A stretch of 64,000 nucleotides of DNA from Diaphorobacter aerolatus (GTDB lineage: Bacteria > Pseudomonadota > Gammaproteobacteria > Burkholderiales > Burkholderiaceae_C), in the NCBI RefSeq assembly GCF_014489535.1, contig NZ_CP060783.1:3741501-3805500 (forward strand). Reading direction: 5' to 3'. The number at the start of each line of letters is the position of its first letter. The first letter of the stretch is position 1. The notes under the pieces are model-generated. The model saw only the letters and a program-made list of their open reading frames with translations. It did no database searches and was not told where the DNA came from. Below are positions 9,588-19,896 of the stretch, piece by piece. A program made the translations under genes and the position numbers.

Positions 9588-10688
9588 TCAAAGAAACAAT
9601 GGGGCCGAACCGAGAAAGAGAACCTGCTCTTTCGCAGCAGACGGGTTTTCGAGATCAAGCTGGATGAGAAAACCGCGAATATCACGCTGAAATATGGGGT
9701 GAAAGCCCTTTTCTTCGTCGCTACCTATCCATTTGACAGTGCCGACGCGAGCGCAGGCTACGACCTTAGCCCAGCAAGAATATATGGCTTTGCCCATCGC
9801 AACGGCGGATTCGTTTTCGTAGGGCACGAACGCAAATAGGGCGGACAATTCGTTGTCTTGTGCAATGCGAAAGTAAGGTGTGGCCTCGACCGTGTCCACA
9901 ATGGCTTGAAGTTCCTGGATTTCTGTATTCTTGTTTTTCAGTTCGGCGTTGTTTCGAAACCTCTGGATTTCCAGTGCGGCAAGTTGTTGTTTGAGTGTTG
10001 CGACGCGCGATTGAGACTCCAATGCCTTGCTCGATTTTGCATCACCGCGCATGGTGTCGATACCGCTGTTGAGATCATGAATTTGTTGGCTGAGCGCGAC
10101 CGTCCCCAATTTGGCTGAGGTAACGTTACTTTCCATTGAAACAACCTGAGCTCGAGCACGCGCGGCGACCTCCTTGGTAATCAGTCCGGCCGCCAATTCC
10201 TGATCAATGCTTTGTTCTGTCGCCTTGCTTGCCGCGAGAATGGTGCTGGCACGGTAGTCATCGGCCATTTTGGACGATTTCAATTGGCTAATTGATTTGA
10301 CGAATGCCGCATTCGCCACAGTTTCTTCCCGCAGTGCCAGGTCATAGCGAGCCATCAAGTTCCCCACGGCGATGGCTTGCTCATCGATGACAGCGATTTC
10401 GCGCCTCAGGCTTTCACTCGCAATTTGCAGCGTTGCGAGTCCTTGGCGTGCTCGAAATGCTTCTGCGCCTGTAGCCATGACCCGCGGAGACGCTTTTGTG
10501 AGAATGATGGGTGCGACCCATGTGCGATTGGCTGAATAAAGAATTATGGTAAAGAAATAAGATGAAGCGACCAAAAGCACGGTTATGAGTATCGCAGCTG
10601 CCAAGGTTCGATACGATTGCAGGAATATTTTTTGAAATACAGTCATCGGGGAAAAATTTCGATAAAGCGCACGACGCTTATCCGTCAA
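9588..10688 (-). CDS. HlyD/Alg44-like periplasmic adaptor of polysaccharide synthase
   Basis: This 366-residue protein has one N-terminal membrane helix (ILITVLLVASSYFFTIIL), a long coiled-coil from about residue 80 to 250, and a C-terminal beta domain with FVPYENESAVAMGKAIYSC and KVVACARVGTVKW. That tail resembles membrane-fusion proteins encoded with beta-glycan and alginate-type synthases. There is no N-terminal PilZ domain as in Alg44, so c-di-GMP control is not visible here. It lies between the GT2 synthase and the TolC-like gene and probably bridges the two through the periplasm. It starts 69 bases after the corrected synthase end. Confidence 0.7.
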   Translation of the reverse strand: MTDKRRALYRNFSPMTVFQKIFLQSYRTLAAAILITVLLVASSYFFTIILYSANRTWVAPIILTKASPRVMATGAEAFRARQGLATLQIASESLRREIAVIDEQAIAVGNLMARYDLALREETVANAAFVKSISQLKSSKMADDYRASTILAASKATEQSIDQELAAGLITKEVAARARAQVVSMESNVTSAKLGTVALSQQIHDLNSGIDTMRGDAKSSKALESQSRVATLKQQLAALEIQRFRNNAELKNKNTEIQELQAIVDTVEATPYFRIAQDNELSALFAFVPYENESAVAMGKAIYSCWAKVVACARVGTVKWIGSDEEKGFHPIFQRDIRGFLIQLDLENPSAAKEQVLFLGSAPLFL

Positions 10689-10757
10689 TGGCGGAAGAAA
10701 ATATATGAGATTTATTAATTTGGACGGTAAATCGTCTTGAGAAACGTTATCAGGAAT

Positions 10758-11992
10758 TCAAGGTGCGGAAGATATTTCACGGGTGCCCCATGAGCCGATA
10801 TCAAATGTGCAAAGAGCTAGTAGCGTGATGATAACGGAATCCATCATGAACCATGCTCCCCGAGAAGAGCCTTTATTGGGTATTTGATTGGCACGGAACC
10901 GGTGGCTATGGTTTGAATGGATCGGTTATAAACAAGTGCTGTGACAACAAAAAAAGAACAGAACATCAAAAAAGAAATTGCAAGTACATCAAGAGTATGT
11001 CCTAGCCCCGCCATGGGAATGGCTGTAATCAGATATAATGCCCATATTATGATGAGTAGTTCAGGAATGATTGCGACGGCTGCTGCGCGAACCCCCATGA
11101 TTTGGAAATGCTGAGGCAATCGCATCAAAGTCCAAAATGTGTCCCGCATTGCAGACCTGCGCCAACGCAGTTGTTGCCCAAACAACTCATTAAACCGTGT
11201 AGGTGCAGAAGTCCAGCATATCGCTGCCGGATTGATCAGAGTTTTCCATCCTCGCATAAGAATCATGTGAGTCATAAATCGATCTTCGCCATCTCGCACC
11301 TTCATCCCGAACCAGTTTCGCGCGCGAACCTGCGACGCGACTGACAAAAATACCTCGCGGCGCATTGCAAACAGGCACCCACTGATGCAGAACACGCGCC
11401 CGTGCACGTTCTGAATCATCTTTCCTACCTGGAAGGTCATGAAATACACAAGCGTCTGGCAGAGTGTGAAAATGTTTTCGTTGACATTGAGGATGCCGAT
11501 GTGCCCGCCCACAGCGCCTACTTTCGGGTCGCAGAAACATGCAACCAGTTCGCGAATCACTTTGGTATCGAAAATACAATCGCTGTCGATGCAAATCACG
11601 ATCTCGCCATTGGAACGCGCAAGAGCGTTGATTATGCTGATGTGCTTTCCTGAGTTGACGGAATTTCTCAGCACTTGAATATGATGAGGGTGCTTGGACT
11701 GAGCTTTCAATAGGTAATCATAAGAGTCATCAACACTACAATCATCAATGGCCACGATCTCCAGTTTATCTGTGGGCCAATCCGCATTGAGAACGCTGTT
11801 GATTGTCTCGAGGACATGCATCCCCTCGTTGTATACCGGCAGCAAAATGCTCACGCGAGGCTGATGGGTATAGTCCTTGAGAGGTTTGGCGGCTTTGGTG
11901 ATAAGTCTGAGAAGCAGACCTCCTGTAAAAAAGTAACAAAGAAGCATGAGCGGCACTAAATGCCACAGTTGACGCTGTACTTCAATCATCAA
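10758..11992 (-). CDS. Processive family 2 glycosyltransferase (polysaccharide synthase; frameshift near the C-terminus)
   Basis: This is a membrane GT2 enzyme of the Alg8/NodC/hyaluronan-synthase type, which polymerises a nucleotide-sugar donor and extrudes the chain. It has an N-terminal membrane helix, RVSILLPVYNEG, the nucleotide-binding VAIDDCS, the DSD metal motif in CIDSDCIFD, the acceptor-site RDGEDRF and the processivity motif GQQLRWRRS, followed by C-terminal membrane helices. The first frame ends prematurely after KALLGEHG. One extra T in the TT run (AA at 10849-10850 on the plus strand) continues into a last helix ending DIGSWGTRE, the usual SWGTR tail of this family, and gives 411 residues. 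It is the first gene of the minus-strand cluster, with an AT-rich leader. Confidence 0.85.
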
Positions 11993-12607
11993 TAGTGATT
12001 CCGCGAAAATATGATGGCATTACCATAAAGTCAGATGCATATTGGTTTATGAGTCAATTGAATGGTCTACGGTATCCCGGTAAATGGATTTATAGTTGTA
12101 TTCTTGCACCGATGCCAATCGACTATTTTTCGAACGTGAAATTATGTATTGTGAATAAGGTTGTGAAAAAAATATCAACCGTATTGGTTTGATTTTTATC
12201 ATCTAAAGCTTTAGACTTTAAACGCGCTTGTGAGTATTTATAGGTATTTATTTGGAGAAGAGATTGTTTGATTATTGATGCGCCCTGATGGAGAATCGAA
12301 TCTTCATTGTTGTGGGTGAGCTTAAATGCGAAAATTGGGCGACTTTCTATCGCGTTATTTTGTATTTTGCGGAGAATGCTGAGGATATTGAGGTGGATAT
12401 TACTCGGGGATTTATGCATCCCTGTGCTTTGAGTAATTAATTAACTCGTTTGGACTCGCGCATCGTTCAACTGAGCGATGGCAGTAAATCATCAGCCTTG
12501 GGGCAAGGCTTGACTGATTGAGGCTGGTCGTAGCGCGCGAACCGTCGTCTGATAGCCATATCCATCGAGAGGATTTTCAATGCGGCAGACCACCCAATTC
12601 CGCGTTG
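11993..12607. other. AT-rich upstream region of the exopolysaccharide cluster
   Basis: About 490 bases (11993-12480) are strikingly AT-rich compared with the rest of the window; the remaining 127 bases up to the smr stop return to normal GC. I see no convincing gene: a 98-codon minus-strand frame at 12123-12419 has no family features. The region probably holds the synthase promoter and marks the edge of an acquired segment. Confidence 0.5.
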
Positions 12608-13296
12608 TTATCTGTGCTTCGATCCGATTCGTGGTGAGGATCCCTTGCGCTGCTGAGGCTGAAGCAGCACCACCAGCGCCCCGGCGCCACCCTCCGCGGG
12701 CGGGCCTGTACAAACGCCAGTACTTCCTTTTTCTGTACCAGCCAGCTTTGCACGCGGCCCTTGAGTACGGGCGTCTTTCCGGGCGAGCCCAGACCTTTTC
12801 CGTGTACCACGCGCACGCAGCGGATGCCGGTGCGGAACGAAAGGCGGATGAATTCGCCAAGTGCCTCGCGCGCCTCTTCGGTGCGCAGGCCATGCAGGTC
12901 GAGCTGGCGCTGGATGCTCCACTGGCCCGAGCGCAGTTTGCGAGTGACGTCGGCGCCGATGCCTGGGCGGCGAAAGCTCAATTGGTCGTCGGTGTCAAGC
13001 AGGGTGCTGACATCGAATGCGTCGCTCAGCGACTCGCGCAACACGCGTTCTTCATCCAGCTCGCGCTGTACGGGCAGGGGTTCGGGAGGCTCGGGCGTGT
13101 GCCACAAGCGGTCGTTCTGGCCGCGCAGGGCCTGGACCGTTCCGACCGCGTTGCGAAACAGGTTGTGCTCGCGCTGTGCCTTGCGCTGCGCTTCCGCGAG
13201 CGCGCGTTGGCGCTCGGCTTCGCGGGCGGTGGCCTCTGCGATGGCGTTGCGCAAGGTCTTGAGATCGGCGAGGGAACGGATTTTGATGTTTGACAT
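12608..13296 (-). CDS. Smr/MutS2-domain protein (frameshift near the C-terminus)
   Basis: This is a stand-alone Smr-domain protein of the YdaL/SmrA-B type. Such proteins carry a nicking-endonuclease or RNA-binding fold related to the MutS2 C-terminus and are linked to DNA repair or stalled-ribosome rescue. The N-terminal 100 residues are a charged helical region (LRNAIAEATAREAERQR). The Smr core has RQLDLHGLRTEEAREALGEF (conserved LDLHG) and CVRVVHGKGLGSPGKTPVLK (conserved HGKG). Adding one base at the GGG at 12698-12700 (CCC on the coding strand) changes an odd tail into VQARPAEGGAGALVVLLQP, the typical family ending, for 229 residues. The start at 13296 (MSNIKIRSL) is chosen by family alignment. 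Confidence 0.85.
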
Positions 13297-13405
13297 GGCA
13301 CAAACCGGGCAATGGTGTTTGTACCGCATGCGGGTGGGGTTTGGGGAAGAGGGGTAACTGGGCGGCTTAAGTGGGTGGGGTGCTAAGGGGTTGAGGTTGG
13401 AGGCC

Positions 13406-13769
13406 GGGACTGCCCCCGGCGGGGCAATCACTTTTTGCTTGCGCTCAAAAAGTAATCAAAAACGCGCTTTGAAGTCACGCGGTGGAACTCACTTTGCGCT
13501 GACGCGCGCCGTTCGGACAACCCCGCGAGTCAGTGGAATGCGGGGAGGAGTGCTCGGCACTTCGCGTTGCTCGTGCCTTTGATTGGCACGGGCTGCCCCG
13601 GCAGGGCAATCACTTTTTGCTTGCGCTCAAAAAGTAATCAAAACGCGCTTTGAAGTCACGCGGTGGAACTCACTCTGCGCTGACGCGCTCCGTTCGGACA
13701 ACCCCGCGAGTCAGTGGAATGCGGGGAGGAGTGCTCGGCACTTCGCGTTGCTCGTGCCTTGGGTGGCAC
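13406..13769. repeat. Tandem duplication of a ~182-bp intergenic repeat, with a partial third copy
   Basis: Two head-to-tail units (13406-13589 and 13590-13769) are nearly identical. Both contain GGGCAATCACTTTTTGCTTG, AAAGTAATCAAAA, TTTGAAGTCACGCGGTGGAA and GAATGCGGGGAGGAGTGCTC. A third, truncated copy (GGCGGGGCAATCACTTTTGG) at 13811-13843 runs into the 3' end of radC. The stretch 13297-13841 has no gene; its short open frames simply read through the repeat in different phases. Confidence 0.9.
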
Positions 13770-13841
13770 GGGCTGAGGTGGTGGTTATGCGGTTTGGTTC
13801 GGAGGGGAGGGATCGCCCCTGGCGGGGCAATCACTTTTGGC

Positions 13842-14584
13842 TTACATCGTTCCGTCGTCTGCCATCGACAGTGCTACGCCCTTGGCGACGATGAAATGAT
13901 CGAGCACGCGCACGTCGACCAGGGCCAGTGCCGATTTGAGCAATTGGGTGAGCTGGATGTCTGCCGCGCTGGCCTGGACCTTGCCGCTCGGGTGGTTGTG
14001 GGCGAGGATTACGGCGGCGGCGTTGTGGTGCAGGGCGCGGATGACCACCTCGCGCGGGTAGACGCTGCTTTGGGTCAGGGTGCCGCGAAACAGTTCTTCC
14101 ATGGTGATCAGGCGGTTCTGGCTGTCCAGGAACAGGACGGCGAAGACTTCGTGCGGTTTGGCGGCGAGCTGTAGCAAGAGGAATTGCTTGACGCTCTGCG
14201 GCGAATCAAACACCGTGTCACGGCTCAGTTGTTCCTTCATGGCGCGGCGGGCGAGTTCGAGGACGGCGATGAGTTCCGCGCGCTTGGCGGGACCCAGGCC
14301 CTTGATGCGCTTGAGATCGCCGTCGCTGGCGTTCAGCAGGGCGGATATGCCGACAAAGCCCGTTGGAATGGCGGCTGGCTGGGCTTCGCTGGCCGGCTCG
14401 CGAATGCTCGTGGGGTTGGGGCGGGCAGGCCGATCAGCTCCTGCGCCAGTTGCAGCACGCCCTTGCCTTGAATGCCGGTGCGCAGCAGGATCGCCAGCAG
14501 TTCGGCGTCTGACAGGGCCTGCGGGCCGCGTGCCAGCAGCTTTTCGCGGGGGCGTGACTCGGTGGGCAGGTCTTTGAGGGGCAT
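13842..14584 (-). CDS. radC: RadC/JAMM-domain DNA repair-associated protein (frameshifted)
   Basis: RadC proteins combine an N-terminal helix-hairpin-helix region with a C-terminal JAMM/MPN metalloprotease-like domain; their biochemical role is unresolved. The N-terminal frame reads [17 protein letters not shown] and [18 protein letters not shown]. After a break in the paired G runs at 14412-14421 the second frame has the HhH stretch [20 protein letters not shown] and the JAMM motif [18 protein letters not shown], with H-x-H and the downstream Asp present. Adding one base gives 247 residues, near the usual 225-230. The gene is divergent from fkpB with a 72-base gap, and its 3' end abuts the partial repeat copy. 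Confidence 0.9.
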
Positions 14585-14656
14585 GTCGGTACGGCCAACG
14601 CCGGGATAAGGGAATCCCCGATTTTTTACAATGGCGGCTGTTTAGCGAGGCCATTC

Positions 14657-15136
14657 ATGTCAAGTTCCACTCCCTCTACCGATTCCTCCGTGCCCACCGT
14701 GCAGGCCGGATCCTTTCTCACGCTGCACTATCGGCTGTCGGGGCCTGCCGGGGACGTGATCAACACGTTCGATGGCCAGCCCGCGACACTGACGCTCGGC
14801 ACGGGCGAACTGGCCGAGGCCGTGGAGGCCAGGCTCATCGGCATGGCCGAGGGCACGCGTGCCACCTTCGAGTTGCCGGCTGGTGTGGCCTTCGGCGAGC
14901 GCAATCCGGACATGAAACAATGGCTGGCGCGCAAGGTGCTCAATGATCTGGGTGATCCGATGGAGCAATACACCGTCGGCGATGTGGTGCAGTTTCCCAC
15001 GCCCGACAACGCGGGCACCTTTGCGGGCACGGTGCTCGACGTGCGGGAAAGCGACGGCGCGGTGCTGTTCGATTTCAGCCACCCGCTGGCCGGCCTGCCG
15101 GTGACCTTCGAGGTGCAACTGATCGGCGTTCTCTGA
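14657..15136 (+). CDS. fkpB: FKBP-type peptidyl-prolyl cis-trans isomerase, SlpA-like
   Basis: This 159-residue isomerase of the SlpA/SlyD-like FKBP group accelerates proline isomerisation and acts as a folding chaperone. The FKBP core is recognisable: SFLTLHYRLSGPAGDVINTF, then PATLTLGTGELAEAVEARLIGM with the conserved GTGEL...L.GM, then the insert-in-flap segment and a C-terminal DFSHPLAGLPVTFEVQLIGV. The NHPLAG-type motif (here SHPLAG) is a hallmark. It precedes ispH by 33 bases; the same fkpB-ispH order exists in enterobacteria, which supports both calls and an operon. Confidence 0.92.
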   Translation: MSSSTPSTDSSVPTVQAGSFLTLHYRLSGPAGDVINTFDGQPATLTLGTGELAEAVEARLIGMAEGTRATFELPAGVAFGERNPDMKQWLARKVLNDLGDPMEQYTVGDVVQFPTPDNAGTFAGTVLDVRESDGAVLFDFSHPLAGLPVTFEVQLIGVL

Positions 15137-15169
15137 TCCTCAACAGAACACAAAGTAAACGACAGCCCC

Positions 15170-16159
15170 ATGCAAAAACCCCAGGAAATCGTTCTCGCCG
15201 AGCCGCGTGGCTTCTGTGCCGGTGTGGATCGCGCGATCGAGATCGTCGAGCGCGCGCTGCAGAAGTTCGGTCGCCCGATCTACGTGCGCCATGAAATCGT
15301 GCACAACACCTACGTCGTGAACGATTTGAAGAACAAGGGCGCGATCTTCATCGAGGATCTGAACGAGGTTCCGCCCGGCGCTACGCTGGTCTTCAGCGCC
15401 CACGGCGTGAGCAAGGCCGTGCAGCGCGAGGCCGAGGAGCGAGGCTTTCAGATTTTCGATGCGACCTGCCCGCTGGTGACCAAGGTGCACGTGGAAGTCG
15501 CGAAGCTCGCCAAGGAGGGCTACGAGTTCATCATGATCGGCCATAAGGGGCACCCCGAGGTCGAGGGCACGATGGGCCAGCTCTCCGAGGGCATTCACTT
15601 GGTGGAGGACGTGCAGGACGTCGCGACGGTGGCGCCTGCGCAGACCGAGCGTCTCGCGGTCGTGACGCAGACGACGCTGTCCGTTGATGATGCGGCGGCG
15701 ATCACGGCGGCCGTGCGTGCGCGCTTTCCGAGCATCCGCGAGCCCAAGCAGCAGGACATCTGCTACGCGACGCAGAACCGCCAGGATGCGGTCAAGGTGC
15801 TGAGCCCGCAGGTCGATCTGGTGATCGTTGTCGGGAGCCCGACAAGCTCCAACAGCAATCGTCTGCGCGAGCTGGCGGCGCGGCTGGGAACGCCGGCCTA
15901 CATGATCGACAGTGCCGAAGAACTCAGACACGAATGGTTCGACGGCATTGCCCGCGTGGGACTGACGGCGGGTGCCTCGGCGCCCGAGGTGTTGGTCAAG
16001 GAGGTGATTGCGCGCATCAAGGAGCTGGGTGCGACCTCGGTCCGCAAGATGGATGGCGTGGAAGAAACGCTCAAATTTCCGCTGCCCAAGGGGCTCAAGA
16101 TCGATGCCGCGACGGGGCTGGAGATCGAGGTGCGCAAGGCTCCAGAGACGGGCGCTTGA
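15170..16159 (+). CDS. ispH: 4-hydroxy-3-methylbut-2-enyl diphosphate reductase IspH
   Basis: IspH (LytB) is the last enzyme of the methylerythritol-phosphate isoprenoid pathway. It uses an iron-sulfur cluster to reduce HMBPP to IPP and DMAPP. The 329-residue protein has all three cluster cysteines in their usual contexts: [15 protein letters not shown] near residue 16, [15 protein letters not shown], and [13 protein letters not shown]. Also present are the substrate-binding histidines in RHEIVHN and [14 protein letters not shown], and the [10 protein letters not shown] serines. The length is near typical. It lies downstream of fkpB. The 237 bases after it hold no gene. Confidence 0.97.
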   Translation: MQKPQEIVLAEPRGFCAGVDRAIEIVERALQKFGRPIYVRHEIVHNTYVVNDLKNKGAIFIEDLNEVPPGATLVFSAHGVSKAVQREAEERGFQIFDATCPLVTKVHVEVAKLAKEGYEFIMIGHKGHPEVEGTMGQLSEGIHLVEDVQDVATVAPAQTERLAVVTQTTLSVDDAAAITAAVRARFPSIREPKQQDICYATQNRQDAVKVLSPQVDLVIVVGSPTSSNSNRLRELAARLGTPAYMIDSAEELRHEWFDGIARVGLTAGASAPEVLVKEVIARIKELGATSVRKMDGVEETLKFPLPKGLKIDAATGLEIEVRKAPETGA

Positions 16160-16396
16160 GCATATTGTGAGCACGGCGTGGATGCTTGGACTCCGAGGGA
16201 CTACTCATCTATTAATAGCGCTCAAGCTATAGTGGTTGTAGGATTAGATCGCATTGTCATAAAACCACCATCATCGTCGCGCTTACGCGCACTATGATGT
16301 CCGTATTGCGCTTCGGGTACTGTCCGAGCCCGGCATGCGCAAATTCATACAATTTGGGCTTCTTTACACCGGGGGAGTGCATCGGGCTCCCTGATC

Positions 16397-17722
16397 ATGG
16401 AAATAGCAATACTTTTCGCCCTCATCCTGCTCAATGGCTTGTTTGCCATGTCCGAGCTGGCCTTGGTTTCTGCGCGCAAGACGCGACTGCAAAAACTTAT
16501 AGATGAGGGCGACAGCGGCGCAAAGGCAGCCGTCAAGCTGGGCGAAGATCCCACGCGTTTTCTCTCCACCATCCAGATCGGCATCACCTCGATCGGCGTG
16601 CTCAACGGTATCGTCGGTGAGGCGGCGCTTGCGCAGCCGCTCGGTGCCTGGTTCGTCAAGATGGGCATGGAGGCCAAGATGGCTGGCTATGTCTCGACCG
16701 GTCTGGTCGTGGTGATCATCACCTATTTCTCCATCGTCGTCGGCGAACTCGTGCCCAAGCGCCTGGGCCAGAGCTATCCCGAGACGCTCGCCCGCCTGGT
16801 CGCGCGCCCGATCAACTGGCTGGCCATTGCGACCAAACCGTTCGTGCGGCTGCTCGCGAGTTCCACCGAGTTCCTGCTGCGCGCGCTCGGCGTGAAGGAG
16901 GGCTCGAGCAGCGCCGTGACCGAAGCCGAAATCCACGCCGTGCTGGCCGAAGGCACGAGCGCGGGAGTGATCGAGACGCACGAGCACCAGATGGTGCGCA
17001 ATGTGTTCCGCCTGGATGATCGCCAGATCGGATCGCTGATGCTTCCGCGTGGCGACGTGGTCTATCTGGATGTCGAAGACCCGTTCGAAGCCAACCTCAA
17101 GCTGGTCGAGGAATCCGATCATGCGCGCTTTCCCGTGGTGCGCGGCAGCATGGAGAACGTGCTTGGCGTGATCAACGCGCGCCAGTGGCTTGCCCGCGCG
17201 GTGCGTGATCCGGCCGCGCGTGATCTGGCGGATCAGCCGCTCAAGGCCGCGCTCTATGTGCCCGAGACCATCAACGGTCTCGAGCTGCTCGACGAGTTTC
17301 GCCTGTCCGACGTGCAGATGGCTTTCGTCATCGACGAATACGGCGAGGTGCAGGGCATCGTCACGCTGCAGGATTTGATCGAGGCCATCACCGGGGAATT
17401 CCAGCCGCGCGACCCCGAAACCTCCTGGGCCATGGAGCGCGAAGATGGTAGCTGGCTGCTCGATGGCCATATTCCCGTGCCGGAACTCAAGGATCGGCTG
17501 CATCTCGCCAGCGTGCCCGAAGAGGATCGGGGCCGTTATCACACGCTGAGCGGCATGCTGATGTTCCTGACGGGCAAGCTGCCCGCAGAAACCGATGCCG
17601 TGCAGTGGGAGAACTGGCGCTTCGAGGTGGTCGACATGGATGGCAAGACCATCGACAAGGTGCTCGCCACGCGCCTGCCCGAGCCCGAGATCGATCTCAC
17701 CGCAGAATCCATCTCCAGTTGA
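16397..17722 (+). CDS. CNNM/CorC-type hemolysin-family membrane protein
   Basis: This 441-residue inner-membrane protein belongs to the CNNM/HlyC-CorC (UPF0053) family, proposed to export or sense Mg2+/Co2+. Domain order: a DUF21 membrane domain of about four helices (residues 1-190, with AILFALILLNGLFAMSELALV and YFSIVVGELVPKRLGQ), a CBS pair (about 205-330, with MLPRGDVVYLD and MAFVIDEYGEVQGIVTLQDL), and a C-terminal CorC_HlyC domain (SWLLDGHIPVPELKDRL, HTLSGMLMFLTGKLP). The tripartite layout and length fit the family. It stands alone between ispH and serS. Confidence 0.92.
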   Translation: MEIAILFALILLNGLFAMSELALVSARKTRLQKLIDEGDSGAKAAVKLGEDPTRFLSTIQIGITSIGVLNGIVGEAALAQPLGAWFVKMGMEAKMAGYVSTGLVVVIITYFSIVVGELVPKRLGQSYPETLARLVARPINWLAIATKPFVRLLASSTEFLLRALGVKEGSSSAVTEAEIHAVLAEGTSAGVIETHEHQMVRNVFRLDDRQIGSLMLPRGDVVYLDVEDPFEANLKLVEESDHARFPVVRGSMENVLGVINARQWLARAVRDPAARDLADQPLKAALYVPETINGLELLDEFRLSDVQMAFVIDEYGEVQGIVTLQDLIEAITGEFQPRDPETSWAMEREDGSWLLDGHIPVPELKDRLHLASVPEEDRGRYHTLSGMLMFLTGKLPAETDAVQWENWRFEVVDMDGKTIDKVLATRLPEPEIDLTAESISS

Positions 17723-17814
17723 TCGACTGACCGGAAGTCAGCGCACATTCAACTGCGCGTGCCGCGCGTCGTACTCATTGCGGCGTGCGGTTCGTTGTTG
17801 CAACAACAGTCTAA

Positions 17815-19149
<1,335 letters not shown>

Positions 19150-19213
19150 TCGCCCCCTCTTGTCATCCGCACAGATGACCACACGTTAAGGACTTGCTGA
19201 AACGGTTTCAGCA

Positions 19214-19480
19214 AGGGCCTGTTCACACAACCCACGGGGTCGCGCAAGCCAGACAGGGCCGCTCATGCTAGGCGCGTGACGCCGCGCGGGTAGGCACCCG
19301 CGCAAGGAACGCAACGCCGCAGGGGCGGCCCTGTCTGGCTTGCCCGAAGGGTTGTGCAGTCTTGGGCGGTCTGCGGCGTTGCAGTCTCTCGCAAGGTACC
19401 TACCTTGCTTCGAGCCTGCGCCTTGCATCCCATCCCAAGACTGCACAACGCGATCCCCGTGCGTTGGGTGAACAGGCCCT
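19214..19480. repeat. MITE-like element copy 1 (long form, 267 bp)
   Basis: The ends are inverted repeats, AGGGCCTGTTCACACAAC and GTTGGGTGAACAGGCCCT (one mismatch). The interior has further nested inverted pieces and no plausible transposase. It matches the reverse complement of the element at 25115-25332 along its length, with one extra block of about 49 bases (around 19268-19316). It fills most of the 348-base gap between serS and the DUF1232 gene. Confidence 0.85.
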
Positions 19481-19497
19481 AGTCCTTTTCTCTTTGG

Positions 19498-19812
19498 ATG
19501 GGAGTGCCTGCCATGTGGAAGCTCGGTCGTCTGTTCACTATGTTCCGCAAGGAAATCATGCTTGCCTGGGCCGTGCTGCGCGACCCGCGTGCACCGAATG
19601 CGGCCAAGCTGGTGACCGTCCTGGCGGCGCTGTATGTCGTGAGCCCGGTGGACTTCGTCTCGGACTTCATTCCCGTGCTCGGGTGGCTTGACGACGGGCT
19701 GATTGCCTATTTCCTGCTGCAGGTGGCCTTCAAGTTCCTGCCTGCGGATTTGCTGGATACGCTGCGCTCGCGCGTCAGCGCCCGCACTGCGGCAAAGGCG
19801 GCGGCGCGCTGA
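19498..19812 (+). CDS. DUF1232 (YkvA-type) small membrane protein
   Basis: This 104-residue protein carries the DUF1232 signature: DPRAPNAAKLVTVLAALYVVSPVDFVSDFIPVLGWLDD followed by a second hydrophobic stretch, of which the hallmark is SPVDFVSDFIPVLGWLDD. The family is widespread and uncharacterised. The ATG at 19498 and an in-frame ATG at 19513 are both possible; the second removes only MGVPA. The gene starts 18 bases beyond the MITE end, so its promoter may lie in or be changed by the element. Confidence 0.85.
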   Translation: MGVPAMWKLGRLFTMFRKEIMLAWAVLRDPRAPNAAKLVTVLAALYVVSPVDFVSDFIPVLGWLDDGLIAYFLLQVAFKFLPADLLDTLRSRVSARTAAKAAAR

Positions 19813-19896
19813 GTTTTTCCTGCTGGCGAACGGTTGAAAACCAAGATCGATAGAGGTATCGACGCGATTGGAAAATAAGAACAATTATCATCGGGC

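Noticed and set aside
12123-12419. 98-codon minus-strand frame in the AT-rich leader
   Set aside because: Amino-acid make-up follows the base composition (Asn, Ile, Lys, Ser), with no ribosome site and no recognisable domain.
13391-13894. Short plus-strand frames across the tandem repeat
   Set aside because: The same peptide pieces recur in different phases because the DNA is repeated; there is no ribosome site or domain.
13842-14654. 270-codon reading of radC starting at 14654
   Set aside because: Its first ~75 residues are out of frame with RadC; the true N-terminus is in the neighbouring frame starting at 14584.
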